Source: Luteibacter jiangsuensis (GTDB taxonomy: Bacteria > Pseudomonadota > Gammaproteobacteria > Xanthomonadales > Rhodanobacteraceae). From it: DNA of 64,000 nt. Shown here piece by piece: positions 45,145-53,613 of the stretch. The stretch's first letter is position 1; every line of letters begins with the position of its first letter. A program made the translations under genes and the position numbers. The stretch lies in assembly GCF_011742555.1 (NCBI RefSeq), contig NZ_JAAQQR010000009.1:62001-126000 (forward strand), written 5' to 3'. The notes beneath the pieces are model-generated. The model was not told the origin of the DNA, did no database searches, and worked only from the letters and a program-made list of their open reading frames with translations.

Positions 45145-45690
45145 CTAAAGCGCCGCCTGCCGGAAATCCGGCGCACGAACCAGACGGCTCATGCTGAAAA
45201 GTCCGAACGTCTGCTCGCCGATCTGGACGTTCTGCGCGACGAAACGCGCCAGCCGCGGATCGTGTTCTTCCTCGCCCGAGTCGCGCTGGGCGTCGTCCAT
45301 CGTACGCTGGCCGAATACTTCGTCCACCAGCAGCCCCACCGTACCGCCGTGCTGGCGTACCAGCAGCAGGCGGGCACGCTCCGAAGCCGGCGTGCGCTCG
45401 TCGAACAGGAAGCGGCCGAGATCGATCGCCGGCACGAGGTTGCCGCGCACGTTGGCCACGCCCATCAGCCAGGGCTGGGTGCCGGGTACGTTGGTCAGGG
45501 TCGGCACGGCGAGAAGTTCGTTGATCTCCTCGATGCCGCTGACGAAAGCCCGGCGCCCCACGCGAAAACCGATGCCGCGCCACAGGCCCAGCGACTCCAC
45601 CTGCTCCGGCGCGTCGGCCGTGTGCGCGAGGCAGGCACGCTCGTAATGGGCGAGCAGTTCGAATGGCGTGAGTGCCGCGTTCTCGCTCAT
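45145..45690 (-). CDS. pilI: PilI, CheW-like adaptor
   Basis: 181 aa. CheW fold: IGFRVGRRAFVSGIEEINELLAVP, PWLMGVANVRGNLVPAIDLGRFL, then LLLVRQHGGTVGLLVDEVFGQRTM. It joins PilJ to the ChpA kinase. It starts seven bases after pilH ends. A 171-base gap to pilJ downstream contains no gene; it may hold a secondary promoter or processing site. Confidence 0.92.
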   Translation of the reverse strand: MSENAALTPFELLAHYERACLAHTADAPEQVESLGLWRGIGFRVGRRAFVSGIEEINELLAVPTLTNVPGTQPWLMGVANVRGNLVPAIDLGRFLFDERTPASERARLLLVRQHGGTVGLLVDEVFGQRTMDDAQRDSGEEEHDPRLARFVAQNVQIGEQTFGLFSMSRLVRAPDFRQAAL

Positions 45691-45697
45691 GGCGTCC

Positions 45698-46072
45698 TCA
45701 ATGCGTCGTGTTCGGCAGGAGGCTGGCGATGGTCGAAAGCAGTTCCTTCTCGTTCACCGGCTTGGTGATGAACGCTTTCGCTCCCTGGCGCAGGCCCCAT
45801 ACACGGTCCGTCTCCATGGACTTGGTGGTGATCATCACCACCGGCACGTCGGCGGTGTTCGGGTCGCGACTCAGCGTGCGCGTGGCCTGGAAGCCGTTCA
45901 TGCCCGGCATGATCACGTCCATGATCACCAGGTCCGGCTTGTTCGCACGGATGCGGTCGAGGCCAGCCTCGGCGTTGTCGACGCTGGAAACGGAAAAACC
46001 CGCCTTCTCGAGCAGCGTGGTGAACACGCGGACGTCGGTGGGCGAGTCGTCGATGATGAGAATGTTTGCCAC
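45698..46072 (-). CDS. pilH: PilH, single-domain response regulator
   Basis: 124 aa from a GTG (GGGGGA just upstream). A stand-alone receiver: DD at 8-9, Asp52 (LVIMDVIMPGMNG), Thr in MITTKS and Lys in FITKPV. In Pseudomonas PilH counters PilG, favouring pilus retraction or acting as a phosphate sink. The order pilG-pilH-pilI-pilJ is conserved. Confidence 0.93.
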   Translation of the reverse strand: MANILIIDDSPTDVRVFTTLLEKAGFSVSSVDNAEAGLDRIRANKPDLVIMDVIMPGMNGFQATRTLSRDPNTADVPVVMITTKSMETDRVWGLRQGAKAFITKPVNEKELLSTIASLLPNTTH

Positions 46073-46107
46073 ACGTCCCCCTGGACGTCGTCTTGCGTGG
46101 AGTTGGG

Positions 46108-46509
46108 TCAGCTCGCCTTCGCGTACCGGTGGATCGCGCCGAGGAGCTCGTCGCGGGTGAATGGCTTGGTGAGGTATTGCTCGGCGCCGACGATGCGGCC
46201 GCGCGCCTTGTCGAACAGGCCGTCCTTCGACGAAAGCATGATCACCGGCGTTCCGCGAAACTGGGCGTTGTTCTTGATGAGCGCGCAGGTCTGGTAGCCG
46301 TCCAGACGCGGCATCATGATGTCGACGAAGATGATGTTCGGCTTCTGGTCGGATATTTTCGCCAGCGCCTCGAAACCGTCGACGGCGGTGAGGACGTCGC
46401 AGCCTTCCTTCTTCAGCAGGGTTTCGGCCGTGCGTCGGATGGTTTTCGAATCGTCGATGACCATGACCCGCAAGCCGCTCAGGTCGTTCCCGCGTCCGTT
46501 TTCGTTCAC
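46108..46509 (-). CDS. pilG: PilG, single-domain response regulator
   Basis: 133 aa from a GTG at 46509 with GGGGG four bases upstream; upstream codons do not align with PilG proteins. Receiver motifs: IDDS (18-21), Asp63 (IIFVDIMMPRLDG), Ser-Ser in MLSSKDG and Lys in YLTKPF. It is the output regulator that promotes pilus extension. It is the first gene of the cluster and is divergent from gshB; the roughly 240-base divergent region holds both promoters. Confidence 0.93.
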   Translation of the reverse strand: MNENGRGNDLSGLRVMVIDDSKTIRRTAETLLKKEGCDVLTAVDGFEALAKISDQKPNIIFVDIMMPRLDGYQTCALIKNNAQFRGTPVIMLSSKDGLFDKARGRIVGAEQYLTKPFTRDELLGAIHRYAKAS

Positions 46510-46752
46510 TGCGCCCCCGTACCACGAAAAAAACCGCAAATACCCGTGCAGGATAGCCGGATTTCGGTCGACTATTCCGTGCGCCAGGTCGTTGTCCGGA
46601 ACCAAGGCTCCGGCGGTCCGCTCTTCGGCGTTCCTCCCGACCGCTGTTTAATGGTTGGCCGGAGCGCCGTCAAGATGAATTCTTCCTAAAGGGGCCCTTT
46701 GCCAGGCGACCTTCACTAAACTTGGCACCTTTCCTGCCTGCGGAAATCCTCC

Positions 46753-47694
46753 ATGCCCCTCTCCGTTGCCGTCCTGATGGACCCCATCCGCGCCATCAAG
46801 ATCGCCAAGGACACCACCTTCGCGATGCTGCTGGAGGCCTCCCGACGGGGCCACGCCCTCCTTTACATGGAACAGGGCGACTTGGCCCTGCGCGACGGAC
46901 AGGCCTGGGCCCGGCTGCGGCCCCTCACCGTCAGGGAAGACCCCAGCGGCTGGTTCACCCTCGGCGAGCCGCAATGGCGGCCCCTTGCGGAGGTGGACGT
47001 CGTGCTGGCCCGGAAAGACCCACCGGTGGATGCGCAGTTCATCTACGACACCATGGTCCTGGAGCGCGCCCAGCGGGCCGGCTGCAAGGTGGTGAACGAT
47101 CCGCGCGGGCTGCGCGACTGCAACGAGAAGGTGTTCTCGCTCGACTTCCCGCAGTGCATCGTGCCCACACTGATTTCCCGCGACCGGGGCGAATTGAAGG
47201 CGTTCCTGGCGGAGCACCGCGACGCCATCCTCAAACCGCTGGACGGCATGGGCGGCCAGGGCATCTTCAAGGTCTCGGCCGGCGACAGCAACGTCAACTC
47301 GATGCTGGAGACACTACTCGACGGCGGCCGCCGGTTTACCATCGCCCAGAAATTCATTCCCGAGATATCGGCCGGGGACAAGCGCATCCTGATGATCGAC
47401 GGCGAGCCGGTGCCGTACGCCCTCGCCCGCATCCCGCAAGGCGACGAATTCCGCGGCAACCTCGCCGCCGGCGGCCATGGCGAGGGCATTCCGCTCTCCG
47501 ATCGCGACCGCTGGATCGCCTCGCAGGTCGGCCCCGAGCTGGTCCGGCGCGGACTCCGCTTCGTCGGCCTGGACGTGATCGGCGACTACCTGACCGAGAT
47601 CAACGTCACATCTCCGACCGGGGTCCGTGAACTGGATGCCCGCTTCGGCATTAACATCGCCGGGCTGCTGTTCGACGCGATCGAGGCCCGATGA
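46753..47694 (+). CDS. gshB: Glutathione synthetase
   Basis: 313 aa, full length. It joins gamma-glutamylcysteine and glycine using ATP. Visible are the N-terminal domain (VAVLMDPIRAIKIAKDTTFAMLLEA), VNDPRGLRDCNEKVF, the ATP-grasp loop LKPLDGMGGQGIF, KRILMIDGEPVPYALARIP, the RGNLAAGGHGEG loop and the metal ligands in FVGLDVIGDYLTEINVTSPTG. The tonB3 ATG overlaps its stop (ATGA). The gshB-tonB3-yqgE-yqgF-pyrB order next to pilG is the same as in Pseudomonas aeruginosa. Confidence 0.97.
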   Translation: MPLSVAVLMDPIRAIKIAKDTTFAMLLEASRRGHALLYMEQGDLALRDGQAWARLRPLTVREDPSGWFTLGEPQWRPLAEVDVVLARKDPPVDAQFIYDTMVLERAQRAGCKVVNDPRGLRDCNEKVFSLDFPQCIVPTLISRDRGELKAFLAEHRDAILKPLDGMGGQGIFKVSAGDSNVNSMLETLLDGGRRFTIAQKFIPEISAGDKRILMIDGEPVPYALARIPQGDEFRGNLAAGGHGEGIPLSDRDRWIASQVGPELVRRGLRFVGLDVIGDYLTEINVTSPTGVRELDARFGINIAGLLFDAIEAR

Positions 47695-48551
47695 CGACCC
47701 GCACCACCGGCACCGACCTGTTCGGCGCGACACTGCTGTTCTCGCTGCTGCTGCACGGTATCGTCATCCTCGGGATCACCTTCGAGGCGGAAAAGCCGCG
47801 CCCGAGCGTACCCACGCTCGACGTCACCCTCGTGGACGTCGCCAACCGCGAGCAGCCTGACAAGGCCGACTTCCTCGCACAGGCCAGCAACGCCGGCGGC
47901 GGCGACAAGGACAAGGCGGCGCGCCCGTCGGACCCGGTTTCGGGGCTCCTTCCCACGCCGCAGCACAGCCTCTCCGCAGAACCCAAGGAAGCCCAGGCTC
48001 CGGCCCCGCGCGAAGCCACACCCAGCCAACTCCTCACCACGTCCGGCGAGACGGCCTTTGCCGTGGACACCACGCACGAACAGACCGAGCGAAAGCCGCG
48101 GCCCCTGCCGGAATCCGACGAAGAAGTGCAGCGCCGGACGGAAATGGCCCGGCTGGCCGCCGAGGTGCGGGAGCAGTCGCAGGCCTACGCCAAGCGTCCG
48201 AAGAAGAAGTTCATTTCGTCCAACACGCGGGAATATGCGTATGCGGCGTACATGAAGGGCTGGGTCGGGCGCGTGGAACGGGTGGGCAACCTCAATTATC
48301 CGGACGAGGCACGGCGCCGGGGCCTGCACGGCGAGCTGGTCCTCACGGTAGGCCTGAACCGGGACGGCAGCATCAGGAGCATGGACGTCATCAAGAGTTC
48401 GGGACAGAAGGTGCTGGACGACGCCGCCCAGCGCATCGTCCGGCTTGCCGCACCCTTCCCGGCCCTCCCCGCCGACAAGAATCGGGTGGACGAGCTCTAC
48501 ATCACGCGCACGTGGCAGTTCCTGCCGGGGGACGTGCTGCGAAATTACTGA
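47691..48551 (+). CDS. tonB3: TonB-family energy transducer (TonB3-like)
   Basis: 286 aa. One N-terminal membrane anchor (LFGATLLFSLLLHGIVILGITF), a periplasmic linker, and a TonB C-terminal domain (LNYPDEARRRGLHGELVLTVGLNRDGSIRSMDVIKSSGQKVLDDAAQRIVRLAAPFPALP). The coiled segment EVQRRTEMARLAAEVREQSQAYAKRPKKKFIS precedes it. The genomic position between gshB and yqgE equals that of P. aeruginosa TonB3, which is needed for type IV pilus assembly and twitching, and the pilus chemosensory cluster lies just upstream. No exbBD is nearby. Confidence 0.85.
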   Translation: MTTRTTGTDLFGATLLFSLLLHGIVILGITFEAEKPRPSVPTLDVTLVDVANREQPDKADFLAQASNAGGGDKDKAARPSDPVSGLLPTPQHSLSAEPKEAQAPAPREATPSQLLTTSGETAFAVDTTHEQTERKPRPLPESDEEVQRRTEMARLAAEVREQSQAYAKRPKKKFISSNTREYAYAAYMKGWVGRVERVGNLNYPDEARRRGLHGELVLTVGLNRDGSIRSMDVIKSSGQKVLDDAAQRIVRLAAPFPALPADKNRVDELYITRTWQFLPGDVLRNY

Positions 48552-48586
48552 TCTTCGAGGAAGACCCTCGGAGTGGCTAATGATGT

Positions 48587-48666
48587 GTGGGAGCCGGCTT
48601 TGCCGGCGATTCTGCGCCAGCGGCAGCCTCGCCGCGAGCACCCATCGCCGCTGAAGCGGCTCCCAC
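48587..48666. repeat. REPIN, family B hybrid
   Basis: The left arm GTGGGAGCCGGCTTTGCCGG is the CCGG-type variant; the right arm (CGCCGCTGAAGCGGCTCCCAC) is the standard type. They are inverted about 40 bases apart, between the convergent ends of tonB3 and the small secreted protein gene. Confidence 0.8.
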
Positions 48667-48681
48667 ACAAGGCAAAAGCGC

Positions 48682-49005
48682 TCACTTTGGCAGCAGCTGA
48701 TCCGCCTCGCTCACGTACGCTTTCTGGGCCTTGCGGTCCCACACGCACAGCTCCCGGCCGGGCCGGTTGTTCATGTGCTTCTGCGGATAGCGGCCGGCGA
48801 GCACCAGCGCGGTGACCGGCACCCGATCGTCGTACTGGATCGGGCCGCCGACCGGCTTCGCGTCCTTCAATCCGCTGGCGGCAATGCAGGCTTTCGTCAG
48901 CCGTTGGTCATAGTCCTTCCAAGCACCCGGCGTGGACGCCCCGGCGGTGGTCGCGCAAGCCAGCCCGCCCAGGATAAAAACCTTCGTAAACATCATGTTG
49001 CGCAC
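48682..49005 (-). CDS. Small secreted protein of unknown function
   Basis: 107 aa from a GTG at 49005, chosen because AAGGAG lies six bases upstream; the ATGs at 48996 and 48993 are too far from it. Signal peptide MFTKVFILGGLACATTAGA; mature part with two Cys (TKACIAASGL, RELCVWDRKAQKAYVSEADQLLPK), suggesting one disulfide. I do not recognise a domain. It is convergent with tonB3 (REPIN between) and divergent from yqgE. Confidence 0.65.
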   Translation of the reverse strand: MRNMMFTKVFILGGLACATTAGASTPGAWKDYDQRLTKACIAASGLKDAKPVGGPIQYDDRVPVTALVLAGRYPQKHMNNRPGRELCVWDRKAQKAYVSEADQLLPK

Positions 49006-49085
49006 AAGCCACTCCTTCCTGGTAATCGAGCAGAAGTTACAGGCGGCGCACTGAACGTTCGCACACGGCTCATCGTCGTAGCGGC

Positions 49086-49091
49086 TACAAT
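49086..49091 (+). promoter_or_regulatory. -10-like TACAAT directly before yqgE
   Basis: TACAAT ends six bases before the ATG at 49098, so transcription would begin at or beside the A of the start codon and give a leaderless mRNA. No good -35 hexamer is seen. No ribosome-binding sequence precedes the ATG, which agrees with this reading. Confidence 0.4.
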
Positions 49092-49097
49092 GTGCCC

Positions 49098-49664
49098 ATG
49101 ACGACTGCCAACTCATTCGCCGGGCAATTCCTCATCGCGATGCCTTCGCTGGCCGAATCGCCGTTCGCGCGCGGGGTGGCGTTTCTGTGCCAGCACGGGG
49201 ACGACGGTGCCGTCGGCCTCCTGATCAACCAGATCTCCGAATATCGCCTGGGCGACGTGCTCGCACAGATGAAGCTCACCTGCGACGACCCCGAAATTGC
49301 CGACTACCCGGTGCTCATCGGCGGGCCGGTGCAGCAGGAACGCGGATTCGTGCTCCATCGCGAGCCCGGCAACTGGGACTCCAGCTATCGCGTCAACGAC
49401 GACTGGTCCGTGACCACCTCGCGCGACATCCTGGTGGCCATGGCCGCCGGCGAAGGCCCGCGTCGTGCCGTGGTCACGCTGGGCTATGCGGGTTGGGACG
49501 CCGGGCAACTCGAACAGGAAGTGATGGACAACGCGTGGCTCACCACGCGAGCGGACGAACACATCGTGTTCGACACTCCCATCGACGAGCGCTGGCTGGC
49601 CGCAGCCCGCAAGCTCGGCGTGCACGATCCGTCCCAGTTGACCGGCTACGCCGGTCACGCCTGA
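49098..49664 (+). CDS. yqgE: YqgE/AlgH family protein
   Basis: 188 aa. Family landmarks: FAGQFLIAMPSLAESPFARGVAFLCQHGDDGAVGLLINQ at the start, YPVLIGGPVQQERGFVLHR in the middle and FGYAGW-type LGYAGWDAGQLEQEV later. The function is unknown; in Pseudomonas the locus was named algH for its effect on alginate. It is followed by yqgF after 13 bases. An in-frame GTG at 49092 is an alternative start. Confidence 0.93.
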   Translation: MTTANSFAGQFLIAMPSLAESPFARGVAFLCQHGDDGAVGLLINQISEYRLGDVLAQMKLTCDDPEIADYPVLIGGPVQQERGFVLHREPGNWDSSYRVNDDWSVTTSRDILVAMAAGEGPRRAVVTLGYAGWDAGQLEQEVMDNAWLTTRADEHIVFDTPIDERWLAAARKLGVHDPSQLTGYAGHA

Positions 49665-49677
49665 GCCCCGCCACGCG

Positions 49678-50097
49678 ATGAGCTGCCTGTTCGGATTCGA
49701 CGTCGGCACCAAGATAGTCGGCGTCGCCGTCGGCAATCGCCTGACCGGCACCGCGCGGGCTCTTGCCGCCGTACCGGTGCGCGATGGCGAACCCGACTGG
49801 CAGACCCTGGACGCGCTCCGCCGCGAATGGCTGCCCGCGGAACTGGTCGTGGGCCTTCCGCTCGACAACGACGGAAAAGAGCAGCCGATGACGCGTACGG
49901 CGCGACGCTTCGCGGACCGCGTCGCCGAACGTTATGCCCTTCCCGTCGCCCTCGCCGACGAGCGCATGAGTTCGCAGGAAGCCGCCCGCCGCTTCGCCGC
50001 CGGCCGCGCCGCCGGCACGCGCAAGCGTTCCGATGCAAAGTCGATCGACGCGGAAGCAGCGGCCGTCATTCTCGAGTCCTACCTCGTGCAGGCATGA
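49678..50097 (+). CDS. yqgF: Holliday junction resolvase-like protein YqgF/RuvX
   Basis: 139 aa, RNase H-like fold. The first acidic residue sits in GFDVGTKIVGVAVGN, the Glu/Asp of strand 4 in LVVGLPLDNDGKEQPMT, ALADERMSSQEA follows, and the last Asp is in KSIDAEAAAVILESYL. YqgF is needed for 16S rRNA 5' processing and is an RNase H-superfamily nuclease. It lies between yqgE and pyrB; the pyrR gene that lies here in Pseudomonas is missing. Confidence 0.93.
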   Translation: MSCLFGFDVGTKIVGVAVGNRLTGTARALAAVPVRDGEPDWQTLDALRREWLPAELVVGLPLDNDGKEQPMTRTARRFADRVAERYALPVALADERMSSQEAARRFAAGRAAGTRKRSDAKSIDAEAAAVILESYLVQA

Positions 50098-50175
50098 CCG
50101 GAATCCACACCGCCAGTACCATGCCGGCAGATCCGCCTTGCTCCATTTCGCCATCTCCTTCGTTCTGAGGACGTC

Positions 50176-51102
50176 ATGTCACAACGCCTGCGCCACCTGA
50201 CCACCCTCGAGAACCTGCCCCGCGAAGCCATCGAACGCCTCCTCGACCGGGCGAACAGCATGCGCGAGGCCACGGCGCACGGCACCCGCAAGCTCGACCT
50301 ATTGGCCGGCCGCACGGTGCTCAACCTCTTCTTCGAACCGTCCACCCGCACACGCACCTCGTTCGAACTGGCCGCACGCCGGCTTGGCGCGGACGTCGTC
50401 AATTTCGACATCGGATTTTCCTCCACCGCCAAGGGCGAGGAACTGTTCGACACGCTGCACACGCTGGAAGCGATGCACCTGGACACGATCGTCGTGCGGC
50501 ACAAGGAATCCGGCACGCCCGAGTCGCTGGTTCGCCACGCCATGAGCGGCGTCTCCGTGGTGAATGCCGGCGACGGCAATCGCGCCCACCCCACCCAGGG
50601 TCTGCTGGACGCGCTCACCATTCGCAACCATCACCCGGACTTCCGCAAGCTGCGCATCGTCATCTGCGGCGACGTGCGCCATTCGCGCGTGGCCCGCTCC
50701 GACGTGCACGCGTTCACTGCGCTCGGTGCGCGCGACGTGCGCATCGTGGGGCCGTCCGCCTTGCTGCCCGCGGAGTCGGAGCTGAGCGGCGTCACCTTCC
50801 ACGAGGACTTCGACGAGGCGATCGAGGGGGCCCATGCCGTCATCATGCTGCGCCTCCAGAAAGAGCGCATGGCGGCTACGGATCTCCCCGATGAGGCGGC
50901 CTACTTCGAGCGCTACGGCCTGGACTGCCGGCGCCTTGCCAGGGCAGCCAAGGGCTGCCTCGTGATGCATCCCGGCCCGATCAACCGCGGTATCGAGATC
51001 GCCTCGGACGTCGCGGATGGCGCCCAGTCCCGCATCCTCGAACAGGTGGGCAACGGTGTCTTCGTGCGCATGGCGGTGCTGGCCGAGGTCATGGGCCGCT
51101 AG
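50176..51102 (+). CDS. pyrB: Aspartate carbamoyltransferase catalytic subunit
   Basis: 308 aa. It catalyses the first committed step of pyrimidine synthesis. Carbamoyl-phosphate site FEPSTRTRTSFELAARRLG, the 80s loop (FSSTAKGEEL), NAGDGNRAHPTQGLLDALTI, the Asp-binding region MLRLQKERM and HPGPINRGIEIASDVADG are all present. No pyrI, no pyrC-like pseudo-DHOase gene and no pyrR are adjacent. It starts 78 bases after yqgF, and the spacer shows GAGGACG about four bases before the ATG. Confidence 0.96.
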   Translation: MSQRLRHLTTLENLPREAIERLLDRANSMREATAHGTRKLDLLAGRTVLNLFFEPSTRTRTSFELAARRLGADVVNFDIGFSSTAKGEELFDTLHTLEAMHLDTIVVRHKESGTPESLVRHAMSGVSVVNAGDGNRAHPTQGLLDALTIRNHHPDFRKLRIVICGDVRHSRVARSDVHAFTALGARDVRIVGPSALLPAESELSGVTFHEDFDEAIEGAHAVIMLRLQKERMAATDLPDEAAYFERYGLDCRRLARAAKGCLVMHPGPINRGIEIASDVADGAQSRILEQVGNGVFVRMAVLAEVMGR

Positions 51103-51221
51103 GCGGCAGCCGCTCCTCGTCGCAGGATTTTGCGGACAGACCGCCGTGCCGGCGCCTGCGGGCGCCGCGCTTCCGGCATAATGGCCGGACCAAGGGACCA
51201 AACCGGACAATGGGATACACA

Positions 51222-52970
51222 ATGCGACCGACGAAGCGACTCATCGCGCTCGGCCTCGCCAGCGTTTTGCTGGCGGCCTGCGGCCACAAGGACAAGGACG
51301 CCCCGCTGGCCTTCGTGCCGGCCGACACGCCTTACGTTCTGGCGAGCCTCGACAAGCTCGACGACGACGCCTACGAGGCGCTGTTGACGCAGGCCAATGC
51401 GGAACTTCCGGGCGAAGTCGCCCAGATGAAGTCCCTCGCGCAAGACCTCGAGGGCAAGGGCAACGCCGAGGCAGCCCGCCTGCTCAAGGCCTTTGCCGCC
51501 GAATTCGACGGCAAGACGGCCGAGGCGGCCTTGAAGAACATGGGCCTCGACGTGAAGACGGGCTCGGCCATCTACGGCCTGGGCCTCAGCCCCGTCGTCC
51601 GTGTGGCGCTCGCCGATCCCGCCGCCTGGGACGCCTTCGTGGGCCGTCTCGAAACCGCCTACGGCAAGAAGCTGGACACCGCCGACGCCGGCGGCCAGGC
51701 GTATCGCCACGTCACGCTCGCGGACTCGGGTATCCAGTTGATCATCGCCACCGTGGGCAAGCAGGCGGTGGTGTCGCTCCTGCCGGCGGATGCCGCGCAG
51801 CCGTCCATCCGTCAGGCGCTCGGCGCAGACCGGCCGGCGAAAAGCCTCCAGGAAGACGGCCGCCTTGCCGACCTGGCCAAGGACAAGGGTTACAAGGATT
51901 ACGCGGTGGGTCAGGTCGACCTTACCCGTCTGCTGCCCCTCGTCGCCACGGGCAAGGACCCCTTGTTCGCCGCATACCTGAAACAGCAGTCCGCCAAGAC
52001 GGGCGAGCCCGTGCCGGTTCCGGCACCGAGCTGCGTGCCGGAAGCCACCCGCATCGCTTCCCGCATTCCGTCGCTCAGCTTCGGCTACACCCGCCTCGAC
52101 ATGCACCATCAGGAACAGCGAGTCGACGTCGCGCTGGCCGACGATATCGTCAAGGCATTCTCCGGGCTCAAGGTCGAGGTTCCGGGCCTGGGCAACGACG
52201 CCAATGGTCCGTTCGACATCAGCGTCGCGCTGCCGGTCGAACAGATCCGTACGTTCTTCACGGCGCAGGCCGATGCCGTCGCTGCCAAGCCGTTCGAATG
52301 CCCGGCCTTCGTAAGCATGAACGATGGCTTCGCCAAGCTGGGCTCCACGATGCAGCAGGCTGCCATTCCGCCGCTCGGCGACGTGCGTGGCGTGCGCATC
52401 GTGCTGGACTCCTTCAAGCCGGCCGCCGCCGGTCAGCAGATGCCTGCCATCACGGGCCGCGTGCTGCTTGCCACGCGCAACCCGGCCGGCCTGCTCGCGA
52501 TGGGCCAGGCCATGCTCGGTGGCGACTTCAAGCTGGCCGGCGACGGCAAGCCCGCCCCGCTGCCGCAGAACATCACCGGCATGCTCGGCATGCCCGGCTG
52601 GGCCGCCATGAATGGCCAGGCCATCGCGGTGGGCCTCGGCCAGGGTGAGGACGGCAAGCTGGACGAAATGCTCATGGGCGCCATTGGCGACGCGGGCCGC
52701 ATCAGCCGCCTGCACCTCAATGGCGACATGTATCGCGCATGGGTCGACGTCATGGCGGACAAGGCGCAGGCCTACGCCAGTTCCATGGCGGAAGTCGCGG
52801 GCGCCGACGGCGCACCGGACGACCAGGCCGCCCAGGCATCGGCTGCAGAGCGTTCGAAAATGCAGTTCGAAGCCATGAAGGCGCAGGCAGCCCGCATCGT
52901 GCAGGTGTCTGGCGAGGCGCACGTGGACGAGAAAGGCCTCGTGATGTCCGGCGCCGTCGAATACAAGTAA
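51222..52970 (+). CDS. Large lipoprotein of unknown function (DUF3352-like opening)
   Basis: 582 aa from the ATG at 51222 (an ATG at 51210 adds four residues). Lipobox LLAAC with Cys20. The mature N-terminus APLAFVPADTPYVLASLDKLDDDAYEALL resembles DUF3352-type proteins, which open with PADTxxYV. The rest alternates helices and strands without a recognised catalytic motif; two Cys (PSCVPEAT and PFECPAF) may pair. It stands alone after pyrB and is closed by a strong terminator. The family seems confined to this bacterial group as far as I can tell, so function is unknown. Confidence 0.75.
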   Translation: MRPTKRLIALGLASVLLAACGHKDKDAPLAFVPADTPYVLASLDKLDDDAYEALLTQANAELPGEVAQMKSLAQDLEGKGNAEAARLLKAFAAEFDGKTAEAALKNMGLDVKTGSAIYGLGLSPVVRVALADPAAWDAFVGRLETAYGKKLDTADAGGQAYRHVTLADSGIQLIIATVGKQAVVSLLPADAAQPSIRQALGADRPAKSLQEDGRLADLAKDKGYKDYAVGQVDLTRLLPLVATGKDPLFAAYLKQQSAKTGEPVPVPAPSCVPEATRIASRIPSLSFGYTRLDMHHQEQRVDVALADDIVKAFSGLKVEVPGLGNDANGPFDISVALPVEQIRTFFTAQADAVAAKPFECPAFVSMNDGFAKLGSTMQQAAIPPLGDVRGVRIVLDSFKPAAAGQQMPAITGRVLLATRNPAGLLAMGQAMLGGDFKLAGDGKPAPLPQNITGMLGMPGWAAMNGQAIAVGLGQGEDGKLDEMLMGAIGDAGRISRLHLNGDMYRAWVDVMADKAQAYASSMAEVAGADGAPDDQAAQASAAERSKMQFEAMKAQAARIVQVSGEAHVDEKGLVMSGAVEYK

Positions 52971-52995
52971 ACCGTTCCACTGCAGGCACAACGAG

Positions 52996-53030
52996 GTGGG
53001 AAGCGCGGTCGCGCGCTTCCCACTTTTTGT
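52996..53030 (+). terminator. Rho-independent terminator of the lipoprotein gene
   Basis: A 12-bp perfect stem GTGGGAAGCGCG / CGCGCTTCCCAC with a four-base loop is followed by TTTTTGT. It begins 26 bases after the stop codon. Confidence 0.9.
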
Positions 53031-53180
53031 TTGTGGAGCCTTCTTGACGATCCTGAACGGCCCGGATTTCCCGGCACGAATCGTTCACGGTTGCACTGTT
53101 TCCATGAGCCCCGCGAACCGGCAGCCACAGTGCGTGGCGCCATCGCCAGACCCATTCAGTGCGAAAACAAGGAGTCACCC

Positions 53181-53546
53181 ATGAACCACGCCAACCTCCG
53201 TAAGGCCCTGTTCGCTGCCGCTCTCGTTGCCGGTCTCGGCACGGTTCCCTTCGCTCAGGTGTACGCGCAGGACTCCTCGGCGGCCATGTCGAAGGGCGAC
53301 AACCAGACCGTCGCCGGCAAGGCGGACGACGCCTGGATCACCACGAAGGTCAAGTCCGAGTTCGCCACGACGAAAAACGTGAAGGCCACCGACATCTCGG
53401 TGGATACCAAGGACGGCATGGTCACCCTGACCGGCACCGTGGCGACCGCCGCCGAGAAGAGCAAGGCCGAGCATGTTGCCAAGAGCGTGAAGGGCGTGAA
53501 GAGCGTCGACGCCAGCGGCCTGACTGTCTCGGCTGCGGCCAAGTAA
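53181..53546 (+). CDS. BON-domain periplasmic protein (OsmY-like)
   Basis: 121 aa. A signal peptide (MNHANLRKALFAAALVAGL, cleaved after VYA) is followed by one BON domain: DDAWITTKVKSEFATTKNVKATDISVDTKDGMVTLTGTVATAAEKSKAEHVAKSVKGVKSVDASGLTV. BON domains bind membranes; OsmY-like proteins are periplasmic stress proteins, often controlled by stationary phase or osmotic shock. AAGGAG lies six bases before the ATG. A strong terminator follows, so it is monocistronic. Confidence 0.9.
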   Translation: MNHANLRKALFAAALVAGLGTVPFAQVYAQDSSAAMSKGDNQTVAGKADDAWITTKVKSEFATTKNVKATDISVDTKDGMVTLTGTVATAAEKSKAEHVAKSVKGVKSVDASGLTVSAAAK

Positions 53547-53565
53547 GCCCTTTCGAAGGGCGAAT

Positions 53566-53600
53566 GAAAAGGGAGCCTCGCGGCTCCCTTTTCTTTTTTG
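53566..53600 (+). terminator. Rho-independent terminator of the BON-protein gene
   Basis: A 12-bp stem GAAAAGGGAGCC / GGCTCCCTTTTC with a TCGC loop is followed by TTTTTT. The A-rich left side means it can also act on the minus strand, ending pilU transcription. Confidence 0.92.
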
Positions 53601-53613
53601 TGGGTGGATTACC

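Noticed and set aside
46536-46551. Sigma-54-like TGCACG...TTTGC upstream of pilG
   Set aside because: The -24 element has TG instead of GG and the spacing to GC is eleven rather than ten bases.
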